Source of the DNA: DUOH01 sp036562625 | Lineage (GTDB): Bacteria > Bacillota > UBA4882 > UBA10575 | Assembly (NCBI GenBank): GCA_036562625.1 | Contig: DATCJV010000146.1 | Location: 1 to 37,507, forward strand | DNA: 37,507 nt | Direction: 5' to 3' | Shown here: one piece after another, positions 6,526 through 15,114 of the stretch | Numbering within the stretch: the first letter of the stretch is position 1 | Layout of the letters: each line of letters starts with the position of its first letter | Translations under genes and position numbers: made by a program | Notes under the pieces: generated by a model | The model's database searches: none | Told to the model about the DNA's origin: nothing | What the model saw: only the letters and a program-made list of their open reading frames with translations

Positions 6526-8176
6526 AAAAAATATGCTTAGCGGCGACCGGCATCCTTCGCCCCATCCCAAAGGCTTTAGGAGTGATCCTTAGAATCGGCG
6601 CGGCTTGCCTTCGTTTATATTCACTACGCCCCACCGTACCGATCACCCAACGGACAATCTCCGGAGCAAAGCCTTGCGCAATAAGGTCTTTCTCAGATAA
6701 ATTCTCTTCAATATAGCCCTGGAGGATCCGGTCCAGGACCGGGTAGGGCGGAAGTGTGTCCTCGTCCCGCTGGTTCGGACGAAGTTCGGCGGAGGGCGCC
6801 TTCTCAATAATCGCTGTTGGAATAATCTGTTTCTCTCTGTTAATATAATGAGCCAATTCATAAACCAGAGTCTTAGGCACATCAGCCAATACACTCAAGC
6901 CCCCGCACATATCTCCGTATAACGTACAATACCCTACCGCCAGCTCGCTCTTATTTCCTGTAGAAAGCAAAAGACCGCCAAATTTATTGGAAAAGGCCAT
7001 TAAAATGTCTCCTCTGATCCGCGCCTGTAGATTCTCTTCTGTCAAGTCTTTCTCCCCGCACGTGGGTCCCATCCGCGCAAACTCCTTCCCTAGAATACTA
7101 AGATATGTATGGAAGATCTCCGTGATGGGAAGCACCAGAAAATTCATGCCGAGATTTTCCGCGAGAATCTTTGAATCCTCTACACTGCCTTTTGAAGAAT
7201 AGGGGGAAGGCAGCGAGATACCGAGCACGTGCTCTTTACCGACCGCCTCTACAGCCAGGCAAGCCACTAAAGCCGAATCAATTCCACCCGAGAGCCCGAG
7301 TAGGGCACGGGAAAAACCGGTTTTACGCATGTAATCTCTAATTCCCAAGGCCAAGGCTTGATAGACGGATTCCACTTTAGCCAATGGACTATATGGGACC
7401 TCTGGATTAGCAACAAACGGATCAATGGTCCCAATATATTCCTGAAAAGCCGGCGCGATCAGGATCGGCTTGCCCTGCCGGTCAAAGACCATGCTCCGGC
7501 CATCAAAGATCAATTCATCATTAGCACCGACCTGATTTAGGTAGACAAAAGGAATCCCGTACTTCTCCGCCCTTTCCTTTGTATACCGGTACCGGACGCT
7601 CTCTTTTCCCACGTGATAAGGTGAAGCGGAAATGATAATACAAACCGTCGCTCCCTGGGCAGCCAAAGCCGCGATGGGATCAGAATCCGGGTCGCTTGGC
7701 GTCATCGCCCACGAAGTACACCAGGTCTCATCATAAAAGGCTATTCCAATCTTCTCTCCTTTAAAATCCGCCACTTGCACCTGAGAGCCAGGCTCGAAGT
7801 ACCTGGCTTCATCAAAAACATCACCTGTGGCCAGTATGAATTTGTCCTGCTGAAGCAGGACCTTTCCCCCGTAAAAAAAGAGCGCCGAATTATGTCTGGT
7901 ACTCCCCTGCTCTGCTCCGGAGACAGTCGGCAAACCGCAAATGATTCCTACCTCCGGAGTTTCGGCAGATAACTCGCATAAGGCCTGAACGGCCTGGTTG
8001 ATCTCCTCCTGAAAAGCTCGCCTCTCCAGGAGGTCCAGAGGCGGATAACCTGCCAAATATAATTCGGAGAAGACCAGCAGATCTGTATGGATAGTGGAAA
8101 GAACCTCCCTGATCCGCCTAAGGTTCCCGTTAATATCACCAACCACCGGATTCAATTGAGCGATGGTAATCTTCAT
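6524..8176 (-). CDS. nadE: NAD+ synthetase with N-terminal glutaminase-like domain
   Basis: A 550-residue, two-domain NAD synthetase that amidates nicotinic acid adenine dinucleotide in the last step of NAD synthesis. The C-terminal half has the ATP pyrophosphatase loop LLGLSGGIDSALVA and the typical STGNKSELAVGYCTLYGDMCGG segment. The N-terminal half is a nitrilase-type glutaminase domain that normally supplies ammonia. Its catalytic Glu (E38, FSELYLAGYPP) and Lys (K112, in DKFILATGDVFDE) are present, but the nucleophile motif normally reading C-E-D-x-W reads Y148-D-E-T-W, so cysteine is replaced by tyrosine. C153 follows five residues later. The rest of the domain, for example NQVGANDELIFDG, is well kept. 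The enzyme may therefore depend on free ammonia. The ATG at 8176 has a modest GGTGA ribosome site. Confidence 0.95.
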   Translation of the reverse strand: MKITIAQLNPVVGDINGNLRRIREVLSTIHTDLLVFSELYLAGYPPLDLLERRAFQEEINQAVQALCELSAETPEVGIICGLPTVSGAEQGSTRHNSALFFYGGKVLLQQDKFILATGDVFDEARYFEPGSQVQVADFKGEKIGIAFYDETWCTSWAMTPSDPDSDPIAALAAQGATVCIIISASPYHVGKESVRYRYTKERAEKYGIPFVYLNQVGANDELIFDGRSMVFDRQGKPILIAPAFQEYIGTIDPFVANPEVPYSPLAKVESVYQALALGIRDYMRKTGFSRALLGLSGGIDSALVACLAVEAVGKEHVLGISLPSPYSSKGSVEDSKILAENLGMNFLVLPITEIFHTYLSILGKEFARMGPTCGEKDLTEENLQARIRGDILMAFSNKFGGLLLSTGNKSELAVGYCTLYGDMCGGLSVLADVPKTLVYELAHYINREKQIIPTAIIEKAPSAELRPNQRDEDTLPPYPVLDRILQGYIEENLSEKDLIAQGFAPEIVRWVIGTVGRSEYKRRQAAPILRITPKAFGMGRRMPVAAKHIF

Positions 8177-8330
8177 GATGATTCACCACACTACTTTGGT
8201 TTTACCCCATGCTTTGAAAATTACTTCGCTGATCACCGGTTCACATTAGATCATGCTTCTTCTTACTCAGACGGAGAACGCGTCCTCAGCCAGTCTGTCA
8301 TGCCGAACCAAGGGTACGCCATAACTTTGA

Positions 8331-8768
8331 TTAACCGGTGGTCAGCTTCTTTACTAAAGCCCGCAAGGCCCAGAGATAGCCATCAGCGCCCAACCCAGAG
8401 ATCTGCCCCATCAGCACCGGGGCAGTCAGCGAGCGCTGACGGAAGTCTTCCCGGGCATGGATATTGCTGAGATGTACTTCAATCCCAGGAATCCCCGCGG
8501 CCGCCAAAGCATCACGTAAGGCAACACTGGTATGGGTATAGGCCGCCGGGTTCAACACAATTCCCGCACATTCCTCAGCTGCCCGCTGGACCTCCTCCAC
8601 CAACACGCCTTCATGATTGGACTGAACGATCTTTAATTCTACCCCCAGTTCAGCAGCGGTCTCCTCCAGTCTGCGATTAATCTCCGCCAAAGTCACCCGG
8701 CCATAGATCTCCGGTTCCCTTATTCCCAACAAGTTCAAGTTGGGCCCATGTAAAATCAGGATCTTCAT
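8331..8768 (-). CDS. aroQ: Type II 3-dehydroquinate dehydratase
   Basis: Third enzyme of the shikimate pathway, forming 3-dehydroshikimate. It has 145 residues, the normal dodecamer-forming type II size. The N-terminus MKILILHGPNLNLLG, the catalytic tyrosine Y22 (EIYG), NPAAYTHTSVALRDAL and the histidine in EVHLSNIHAREDFR are all present. Where relatives have R-H-H-S this one has R-Q-R-S. The ATG at 8768 gives the canonical N-terminus and lies 13 nt after the aroB stop; the nearest good Shine-Dalgarno sequence (GGAGGTGA) is inside the end of aroB, about 20 nt away, so initiation may rely on coupling. It is the last gene of the aroC-K-B-Q operon. Confidence 0.96.
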   Translation of the reverse strand: MKILILHGPNLNLLGIREPEIYGRVTLAEINRRLEETAAELGVELKIVQSNHEGVLVEEVQRAAEECAGIVLNPAAYTHTSVALRDALAAAGIPGIEVHLSNIHAREDFRQRSLTAPVLMGQISGLGADGYLWALRALVKKLTTG

Positions 8769-8781
8769 TTTTTTACGCGTA

Positions 8782-9891
8782 TTACGCTTCACCTCCGTTT
8801 GCCCCAAGCAAAACCAGAGCCCTCTTCAGCAACTCAAGGGGGGGAGCAACTACCGTCTCCACTCGTCCGGGAGCTACAGGTAAAACCAGCCGAAGTTCCC
8901 CCCCGCTTATTTTCTTGTCCCAAAACATCCTCTCAATCAACCTTTCCTTGGATAGCCCGGAAATCCTCGTTGGTAGCCGGTATTTTTCCAATAAATCCAG
9001 AGTAAACTCCAAGAGCTCCGGCCGACAGATCCCCATCAGTACAGCCAGACGGGCCGCCCCATGCATCCCAATGGCGACCGCCTCTCCATGCCGGTATACT
9101 TGATATCCGGTCTCGGCCTCCAAGGCATGACCGATCGTGTGTCCGTAATTCAGGATTTCCCGGATTCCTCCTTCCAACTCATCGGCTTCCACCACCTCCG
9201 CTTTAATGGAACAAGCGGCGGCAATTACCTGGCCCAAGGTGGCCTGGTCCTGAGCTTTGATGGCCCCGTCTTTCTCAGCCAATACTCTACAGAGGTGGGG
9301 ATCTTTGATTAAACCCGCCTTGATGATCTCGGCCATCCCCGAGATAAAATCACGTTCCTCCAAAGTATGCAAAGTCTCCAAATCCGCAATAACTACCCGT
9401 GGTTGGTAAAAAGCGCCAATCAAATTCTTCCCGTCGCGATGATTAACAGCGACCTTCCCCCCGACTGAACTGTCAACTTGAGCCAGGAGGGTGGTGGGCG
9501 CCTGTACGAAATTGATCCCCCGGAGATAAGTGGCTGCGGCAAACCCGGCCAAGTCCCCGATTACTCCCCCGCCCAGCGCCAGAATAGTCGACGAACGCTC
9601 CAAGCGCATTCGCACTGCGGCCTCATACACCCTTTCCATCTGGGGTAAGCTTTTATATTCCTCCCCGTCGGGGATAGTAACGGACTCCACCTCAAACCCG
9701 GCTGCCACTAAGGACTCCCATAGAGAGGAAAGGTATAATCCTCCTACTTTAGGATTGGTAACCACCAATATTTTACCTTTTAATCCGAGCCCGCGCAGGA
9801 TCTCTCCACTGTCGGCCAATAAGCCGGGACCAATCAAGATCTCGTAACTTCTCCGTCCGAGATCCACCTTTATTCTTTTTACGCAATTCAC
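8782..9891 (-). CDS. aroB: 3-dehydroquinate synthase
   Basis: Converts DAHP to 3-dehydroquinate using NAD+ and a divalent metal. 369 residues. Hallmarks in order: GGGVIGDLAGFAAATYLRG (NAD site), PTTLLAQVDSSVGGK, NLIGAFYQP, and the metal-binding histidines in LNYGHTIGHALE and RHGEAVAIGM. The GTG start (9891) is preceded by AAGGAAGGCGG and is separated from aroK by 50 nt. It lies inside the aroC-aroK-aroB-aroQ operon. Confidence 0.97.
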   Translation of the reverse strand: MNCVKRIKVDLGRRSYEILIGPGLLADSGEILRGLGLKGKILVVTNPKVGGLYLSSLWESLVAAGFEVESVTIPDGEEYKSLPQMERVYEAAVRMRLERSSTILALGGGVIGDLAGFAAATYLRGINFVQAPTTLLAQVDSSVGGKVAVNHRDGKNLIGAFYQPRVVIADLETLHTLEERDFISGMAEIIKAGLIKDPHLCRVLAEKDGAIKAQDQATLGQVIAAACSIKAEVVEADELEGGIREILNYGHTIGHALEAETGYQVYRHGEAVAIGMHGAARLAVLMGICRPELLEFTLDLLEKYRLPTRISGLSKERLIERMFWDKKISGGELRLVLPVAPGRVETVVAPPLELLKRALVLLGANGGEA

Positions 9892-9941
9892 TCCGCTACC
9901 GCCTTCCTTCCGTCCTACTTTCCAAACTTTTCAAGGCTCAG

Positions 9942-10466
9942 CTATTCCCTGCACAAATTCTGACACCCGGCAAGAATTCTCTGCACTACCTCTTCGGGTT
10001 TCAATCCATCAGTGCAGATCACTAAATCGGCCTGGGCGTATTGGCTCTCTCTTTCTTCCAGTAAAGCACGTAAAGCTTGGAGCGGGTCCCGTCCCGCGAG
10101 AAGAGGCCGTCCTTCTCCCCTTCCCACTCTCTTCGCTAATTCATGAAGACTTGTTTTTAAATAAATGACCACCCCGTGATCTTTCATACACTGTAGATTG
10201 GCCGGGACGGTGACCGCGCCTCCTCCGGTGGCGATTACCGCTTTCTTCCGGCTAACCGTTTTGGCGATCACCGCTGTTTCCAGACGGCGAAAATACTCTT
10301 CCCCGTATCTGGTAAAGATCTCCGGGATTAGCATCCCGCTTTCCTCCACAATTAACCGGTCCGTATCAAGAAAGACCCAGCCCAGCTCTTTAGCTAGCAA
10401 CGAACCCACCGTTGTTTTTCCCGATCCCATTGGACCGACCAAAATCACACATTTTCCGGACGCCAT
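9942..10466 (-). CDS. aroK: Shikimate kinase
   Basis: Phosphorylates shikimate at the 3-hydroxyl. 174 residues with Walker A GPMGSGKTT (11-19), the shikimate-binding DTDRLI, the FRRLE arginine, TGGGAV, and the lid segment GRGEGRPLL. The ATG (10466) overlaps the end of aroC by 22 nt and has GGAGATGA just upstream, so its translation is probably coupled to aroC. Confidence 0.97.
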   Translation of the reverse strand: MASGKCVILVGPMGSGKTTVGSLLAKELGWVFLDTDRLIVEESGMLIPEIFTRYGEEYFRRLETAVIAKTVSRKKAVIATGGGAVTVPANLQCMKDHGVVIYLKTSLHELAKRVGRGEGRPLLAGRDPLQALRALLEERESQYAQADLVICTDGLKPEEVVQRILAGCQNLCRE

Positions 10467-11674
10467 TTAATCATCTCCGTATACCTTTGCCAAGCCGCAT
10501 GGATCTCCGGAAGCGAATCACCGCCGAACTTTTGCAGGTAAGCGTCAGCCAAAACCCAGGCCACCATGGCCTCGGCCACCACACCCGCAGCCGGCACCGC
10601 TGTCAGGTCCGACCGCTCTACCGCCGCCTTCACTTGCTGTCCAGTACGAAGATCCACAGTTGGTAGGCCGTTGTAGAGGGTGGGTATGGGCTTCATCGCT
10701 ACCCTGATCAGCAGCGGCTCCCCGTTGGTCATTCCGCCTTCAAGCCCACCGGCGTGATTCGTCTTTCTGTAGTAACCCCGTTCCGGCGTGTAGTAGATCG
10801 GGTCATGGGCCACTGATCCCGGCATCCCGGCGCCGGCAAAGCCCAAACCAAATTCCAACCCTTTAATCCCGGGAATACTCATGATCCCTTGTGCCAGCAA
10901 ACCATCCAAGCGCCGGTCCCAATGAACATGAGAACCTAAGCCCGGCACTACCCCGGTGGCATAGACGACAAAGATCCCGCCCAAACTTTCGCCTTGCTTC
11001 GCAGCAAGATCAACCTCTTTCTTCATCTCCTGATCCGCTGCTGGATCACTGCAGCGAAAAAGTGTTTCATCTACTGCTCGCTGTTCCCGGGCAGTGAGGA
11101 CTCTAGGTTCTCCCCCGCGTACCTTCCCAATTTGGAGAACATGGCTGCCGATAAATACACCGAACCTGGCCAAGAGGATCTTGGCAAAAGCCCCCACCCC
11201 TACTCTGACCGCGGTCTCACGGGCACTGGCTCTCTCTAAAACATTACGCAGATCGGAGAAACCATATTTCAAAGCACCGGACAGATCGGCATGTCCGGGC
11301 CGGGGCGCAGTTACTTCCGATTGCACAGTAGCCAATCTCTGATCAGCCTCAATCCTGACCCGCGTCTCCCCACCCATCTCGCCTGTTCCGTTAGCATCCG
11401 CCACGGGAGACATCACAGCCGCCCAGTTCGCCCAGTCACGATTCTTGATTTGGATCGTAATAGGTGAACCCAGAGTCCGCCCTTTCCGAACCCCCGAAAC
11501 AATAATGACTTCGTCTTTTTCCACCTTCATCCGTCCGCCCCGGCCGTACCCCTTTTGCCTGCGTTGAAGTTCTCTATTAATCTGCTCTGGTTCAACTTCT
11601 ACCAGAGCCGGATAACCTTCGATCACTGCAGTCAATCCCGGCCCATGTGACTCCCCGGCTGTTATAAACCGCAC
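10445..11674 (-). CDS. aroC: Chorismate synthase
   Basis: Final step of the shikimate pathway, eliminating phosphate from EPSP with reduced FMN. Family signatures: GESHGPGLTAVIEGYPA with catalytic H10, RRQKGYGRGGRMKVEKDEV, PGHADLSGALKYG and FSDLRNVLERASARET, and RSDLTAVPAAGVVAEAM near the end. At 409 residues it is about 20 longer than typical; the surplus is a C-terminal extension after VLADAYLQKFGGD that overlaps aroK. First gene of the aroC-K-B-Q operon, with a sigma-H-like motif about 110 nt upstream. aroA and the DAHP synthase gene are not here. Confidence 0.97.
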   Translation of the reverse strand: MRFITAGESHGPGLTAVIEGYPALVEVEPEQINRELQRRQKGYGRGGRMKVEKDEVIIVSGVRKGRTLGSPITIQIKNRDWANWAAVMSPVADANGTGEMGGETRVRIEADQRLATVQSEVTAPRPGHADLSGALKYGFSDLRNVLERASARETAVRVGVGAFAKILLARFGVFIGSHVLQIGKVRGGEPRVLTAREQRAVDETLFRCSDPAADQEMKKEVDLAAKQGESLGGIFVVYATGVVPGLGSHVHWDRRLDGLLAQGIMSIPGIKGLEFGLGFAGAGMPGSVAHDPIYYTPERGYYRKTNHAGGLEGGMTNGEPLLIRVAMKPIPTLYNGLPTVDLRTGQQVKAAVERSDLTAVPAAGVVAEAMVAWVLADAYLQKFGGDSLPEIHAAWQRYTEMIKWRPENV

Positions 11675-11785
11675 TCACCTACCTCCTTCCCTATCATCCC
11701 GATCAACCTGGTAACTTAGAAAATAGATGTTACTTCGCAGCATACTATGGACAGCAGAATAAGATAATCAACAGGATTTTCCGTT

Positions 11786-11814
11786 GTATTCTTCTCTTCC
11801 CTCATATTTCCTTG
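11786..11814 (-). promoter_or_regulatory. Sigma-H-like motif upstream of aroC
   Basis: Minus-strand AGGAAAT (11812-11806), 14 nt, then GAATAC (11791-11786). Both cores and the spacing fit the sigma-H consensus. A weaker sigma-A candidate (TTGATT, 18 nt, TAGTAT) lies nearer to aroC on the same strand. Confidence 0.4.
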
Positions 11815-11886
11815 TAAAAATTGCATTAATAAACAGGCCAGACTGCCAGTAACTCATCGGGATCGACCACGAAAGAGGCCCGACTT

Positions 11887-11911
11887 ACAAAAAAAGGCCG
11901 TTTCCGGCCTT
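11887..11911 (-). terminator. Rho-independent terminator of comFB
   Basis: Perfect 7-bp stem AAGGCCG/CGGCCTT (11894-11900 with 11905-11911) closed by a GAAA tetraloop, followed on the minus strand by TTTTTG. It overlaps the stop codon of comFB and separates the aroE-secretin-comFB unit from aroC. Confidence 0.88.
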
Positions 11912-12197
11912 AATCCAGCTTTATTTTATCTGGATCATGTTTCGGTCTTTTTGAAACCTTGTCAATCCCCTCCATCACCGCCAGCAAAGCATCGGCCCGT
12001 ACCTGACGATCCGACTGCTCCACCCGGGCGAAGATCTCCCCTTCGCGGGTAACTGCGTATTTACCCTTCAAGCGGGTGAGGGCAATAGCAATAATATCCT
12101 GTGTACACTTTTCACAGAAACAACAGTTTGGATGCATCCCCTTTATCTCATTTAAAACTTCCACGGCGACTTCTTCAGTATAATTCTTCAATCCCAC
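11910..12197 (-). CDS. comFB: ComFB-family (late competence) protein
   Basis: A 95-residue protein matching ComFB: LKNYTEEVAVEVLNEI, then a cysteine cluster (CCFCEKC, likely metal-binding), then DIIAIALTRLKGKYAVTREGE. ComFB is encoded in the B. subtilis comF operon, but its action is not established; in cyanobacteria relatives bind cyclic dinucleotides and affect type IV pili. The GTG start (12197) follows AGGGGGG by eight bases. It lies 34 nt after the secretin gene, in the position where many Clostridia have type IV pilus genes, which supports a link to pili or DNA uptake. Confidence 0.85.
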   Translation of the reverse strand: MGLKNYTEEVAVEVLNEIKGMHPNCCFCEKCTQDIIAIALTRLKGKYAVTREGEIFARVEQSDRQVRADALLAVMEGIDKVSKRPKHDPDKIKLD

Positions 12198-12231
12198 AGC
12201 TCACACCCCCCTATATCCTTCCACACAAACT

Positions 12232-14031
12232 CTAATATTCAGGATTAGAAACCCGGTCGACCGGTACGGGTAGAATCAACACTTGGCCGGTTTTTATGGC
12301 TGTAACATCCGATAGACTGTTAATCTCCATCAGTAATTCCGGATCCAAACCATATCTTTTCGCTATACGCCAAACTGTTTCTCCTGGTTTTACTTGATAA
12401 AGATGATCCTCAGGAACCGGTAGAATCAATACGTCCTCCACAGAAAGCATGGATGATGAGGTTAAATTATTAACCTGCAAAATCCTGTTTGGATCCAACC
12501 CAAATTTCCGGGCTATACCATAAACCGTATCCCCTTTCTGTACAGAGTATGATATACGTAGACCGACTCCTCCCTCCACCGGACTGGCCTTTTTTTCATC
12601 GGGAGTATCAGTTTTCTCTGTCACCACCACCTCTATAGCGGGGATTGCCTCCTTTTTGCCGGTTGGATGTTCTTCCTCCCCGACCAACTCCACTTGGGTC
12701 ACAATTTGCGGAACACTTTCTCCTGTTCCTGCTTTTTCACTGGTTATATTATAAACCTCCGTAGTGACCACGGCCGGAGAATTCCCAGGCGAGTCTGCCG
12801 GCCGTTCTTTGCTTCCAGGGGAATCAATCTGCGCTCTCTTCGGTGTTATAATCAGGCAGGGTAATCTTTCTTCACCAAAGTTATTTTTTACTGTGACCAA
12901 ATCCCGGGCACGAATAATCCCCCCAATGACCGGGAGTTCCGAAAGAGCCGGCGGAATCCGCTTTTCGTCCCCTCTCTGGATCAAATCAAAACCAGTTAAG
13001 ACAAAGGCCTCACCCGCTTGTAGCTTCCTGGTCGCGCTGGCCTTTGTCTGAGTGATTACTGGGATGTCTCCGCCCCTCACCGTTTTTTGCCAATCAGAGA
13101 TGCTGTTGACCTCAACCGCCAAATCCACAATGATCGTCTCTTTCTCTTCCCTGGGGAGCAAAGTCAGGTTGATCCCGACTTCTTTATAATCAATCACTTC
13201 TTCCACACCTTTTTCCGTGATTCTGGTAAAGATCACCGGATACCGGTCCCCGACAAAGGTGTGGGCTTTCTCTCCCTCGGTGGCAGTCAGTCTGGATTCC
13301 ACAATCAGGCTGGCCCGGTTTTGCGCCTCCAGATCATCAACCCTCTGCCTTTCCACGATGTTGAATTTTAAAGGAGAGCCGGGAACCAGCCTGTCATAAT
13401 CAAACCACCCCAGTTTTTTCAGAACTTCCGTGCTGATCTCTTCCAACCGGATTTCCACCAATAAAACATTTTTGTCCCGGTCATAACGGTTGATTAACCC
13501 AAGGGCATTAGCTTGTTCAAGAGGGTTGCCGGTAATCACCAACTTTTTTGTGTCTTGCTCCATACGGATTTTTTCCGGTGGAAGAATTGTTCTGAGTTCG
13601 GATATAAGCTCACCGGGGTTGATATGATATAATTGGTACTCAACGGTCTCCTCTGCTCCTGGGTTGAGCAAATTCTCGGCTTGGCCAATCATCATGGTTT
13701 TTCCATCCGTGCTCCATTGACAAGAGTAACCGTAAGTATCGGCCAGCAACCCTACAACTACCCGAGCGGGGAGATCCTCCCGGAACTCTGTGGAGACCGG
13801 GCCTTGCACTGTAGAATCCATCAACAACCTGATTCCGCTGCGTTCTGCCAAGTTACGCAGGGTCGAACGTAGATCGGAACCGTAAACCCAAGATCCGTCT
13901 TCCCCTCGTACCGGAAGAGAGGCAAGCAGGAAAAAAAGGCATAAGAAAATTAATATCCTAAATAGACAGGTCATCGGTCTAACCCGTCCCCTGCGCATCA
14001 ACGGCCCCCCTTTCCGATTCTGGAAAGACAT
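12232..14031 (-). CDS. Secretin-domain protein with two C-terminal LysM repeats
   Basis: A 599-residue exported protein. Residues about 20-42 form a signal peptide (MTCLFRILIFLCLFFLLAS). Then come an STN/secretin N-terminal domain (about 45-110), a second N-type ring domain (about 130-185; GELISELRTILPPEKI), the secretin core (about 190-400; VEIRLEEISTEVLKKLGW, then VGINLTLLPREE, then the PPALSELPVIGGI gate-like motif), a Thr/Glu/Pro-rich linker, and two LysM peptidoglycan-binding repeats (about 493-540 and 543-590). Secretins form outer-membrane pores of type IV pili and secretion systems; the LysM pair should anchor this one to cell wall or cortex. The ATG at 14031 fits AGAGGTGG and a sigma-H-like promoter just upstream; ATG 13998 is an alternative. 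No other pilus gene is nearby. Confidence 0.88.
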   Translation of the reverse strand: MSFQNRKGGPLMRRGRVRPMTCLFRILIFLCLFFLLASLPVRGEDGSWVYGSDLRSTLRNLAERSGIRLLMDSTVQGPVSTEFREDLPARVVVGLLADTYGYSCQWSTDGKTMMIGQAENLLNPGAEETVEYQLYHINPGELISELRTILPPEKIRMEQDTKKLVITGNPLEQANALGLINRYDRDKNVLLVEIRLEEISTEVLKKLGWFDYDRLVPGSPLKFNIVERQRVDDLEAQNRASLIVESRLTATEGEKAHTFVGDRYPVIFTRITEKGVEEVIDYKEVGINLTLLPREEKETIIVDLAVEVNSISDWQKTVRGGDIPVITQTKASATRKLQAGEAFVLTGFDLIQRGDEKRIPPALSELPVIGGIIRARDLVTVKNNFGEERLPCLIITPKRAQIDSPGSKERPADSPGNSPAVVTTEVYNITSEKAGTGESVPQIVTQVELVGEEEHPTGKKEAIPAIEVVVTEKTDTPDEKKASPVEGGVGLRISYSVQKGDTVYGIARKFGLDPNRILQVNNLTSSSMLSVEDVLILPVPEDHLYQVKPGETVWRIAKRYGLDPELLMEINSLSDVTAIKTGQVLILPVPVDRVSNPEY

Positions 14032-14056
14032 ACTACTCCACCTCTTAAAATATAAG

Positions 14057-14085
14057 TATTTCGCTGTGGCCAACCTTTTTCCTGC
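14057..14085 (-). promoter_or_regulatory. Sigma-H-like promoter of the secretin-comFB unit
   Basis: Minus-strand GCAGGAAAA (14085-14077), with 14 nt between AGGAAAA and GAAATA (14062-14057). The transcript would start near 14050, about 19 nt before the ATG, with the Shine-Dalgarno sequence in between. Confidence 0.55.
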
Positions 14086-14106
14086 CAACCGGAGGAAGAT
14101 GATAGA

Positions 14107-14964
14107 TTAGTATTTTAATTCCGTTTCTAAAAACTTTTCCACCACCATCCGCATGGGTTTCTCCGGAGGCTCAACCCCCGTCCAATGCTGAAAAGCCAAG
14201 ATCCCCTGGTAAAGAAGCATGCCTAAACCGTTTAAAGTTTTCAATCCGTGTTTTTTGGCTTTTTTAAGCAATTCCGTCTCCGGCGGGCGGTAGACTAGAT
14301 CATAAACCAAGCAAGCAGGATTAACCTTGTCCAGGGGTAAAGGCGGCGCAGTCCCGCTCTGTGGATACATCCCAACTGAAGTTGCGTTGATCACCAAATC
14401 CGTCTCGCCTAAATAGCCGGCTAAAGCCGAGTCCTCATATGAAAGGCTCTGCACGGCGAATCCGGTTTTCTCCTTGATCAGTTCCGCCAGGGCTTCGGCT
14501 CGCTGTAAAGTTCTATTGACCAAGCACAGCTCTGCTGCTTCTGCCCGAACCAGGGCAAAAGCCACCGCTCTGGCCGCTCCTCCGGCTCCCAGCAGTAAAA
14601 CTTTTTTTCCTTGCGGTGAAAACCCCGCCTCTCTCTCCAGAGCAAGCAGTAGTCCGTCTCCGTCTGTACTATATCCGTATAAAACACCATCTTTATTGAC
14701 GATGGTATTCACCGACCCCGTCAGGAGAGCATCTCCTTGGAGATGATCTAGATATGCTGTTACCTTCTGCTTATGCGGGATTGTTATATTCACGCCTCCC
14801 AATCCCAAACTGCGAATGGCCTGCACCGCTCCAGAAAGGTTCTCGGCTGTCACCCGAAACGGCAGATAAACAGCGTTCATCTCCAAAACCTTAAAAGCTA
14901 CGTTATGTAGTAAAGGAGATAAAGAATGTTCGATGGGGTCTCCGAAGATCCCATAAACACGCAC
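14107..14964 (-). CDS. aroE: Shikimate dehydrogenase
   Basis: NADPH-dependent reduction of 3-dehydroshikimate to shikimate. 285 residues. Substrate site: SLSPLLHN and NITIPHK with the catalytic lysine, and the aspartate in YSTDGDG. NADP fold: GAGGAARAVAFAL followed by NRTLQRAEA. The start is placed at GTG 14964, after GGGAGTGAGGG, giving RVYGIFGDPIEHSLSP as the usual N-terminus; the frame is open upstream to 15057, and TTG at 14967 is equally near. It is separated from the rest of the aro genes by the secretin and comFB genes and has a large hairpin ahead of it. Confidence 0.96.
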   Translation of the reverse strand: MRVYGIFGDPIEHSLSPLLHNVAFKVLEMNAVYLPFRVTAENLSGAVQAIRSLGLGGVNITIPHKQKVTAYLDHLQGDALLTGSVNTIVNKDGVLYGYSTDGDGLLLALEREAGFSPQGKKVLLLGAGGAARAVAFALVRAEAAELCLVNRTLQRAEALAELIKEKTGFAVQSLSYEDSALAGYLGETDLVINATSVGMYPQSGTAPPLPLDKVNPACLVYDLVYRPPETELLKKAKKHGLKTLNGLGMLLYQGILAFQHWTGVEPPEKPMRMVVEKFLETELKY

Positions 14965-15011
14965 CAAAACCCTCACTCCCTTTCCATAAGGAGTTATTTC
15001 GAGGCCCACAG

Positions 15012-15099
15012 AAAAAAACCTCCCTTCTTTGATCCGCACCCCACATGTTAGACGCAAAACCTAACATTTGGAGGTACAGATCTCTTCCGGGAGGTTTTT
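15012..15099 (-). terminator. Long branched hairpin and terminator between rnjA and aroE
   Basis: An 11-bp perfect outer stem (15014-15024 with 15089-15099) encloses a second perfect 7-bp stem (15045-15051 with 15061-15067); on the minus strand the structure ends in a T tract. The span of about 85 nt is much larger than a simple terminator. It ends about 16 nt past the rnjA stop codon. Confidence 0.7.
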
Positions 15100-15114
15100 C
15101 TACTTCTCCTTAGT

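Noticed and set aside
8252..8319. 19-codon frame between aroQ and nadE
   Set aside because: Weak ribosome site and nothing recognisable; too short to support.
11762..11851. 29-codon frame upstream of aroC with six aromatic residues, considered as an attenuation leader peptide
   Set aside because: No ribosome site, aromatic codons not clustered, and no terminator/antiterminator pair before aroC.
15012..15099. T-box or other amino-acid riboswitch before aroE
   Set aside because: No specifier-type stem or GGTGGNACCGCG motif; the structure is better explained as a large terminator.
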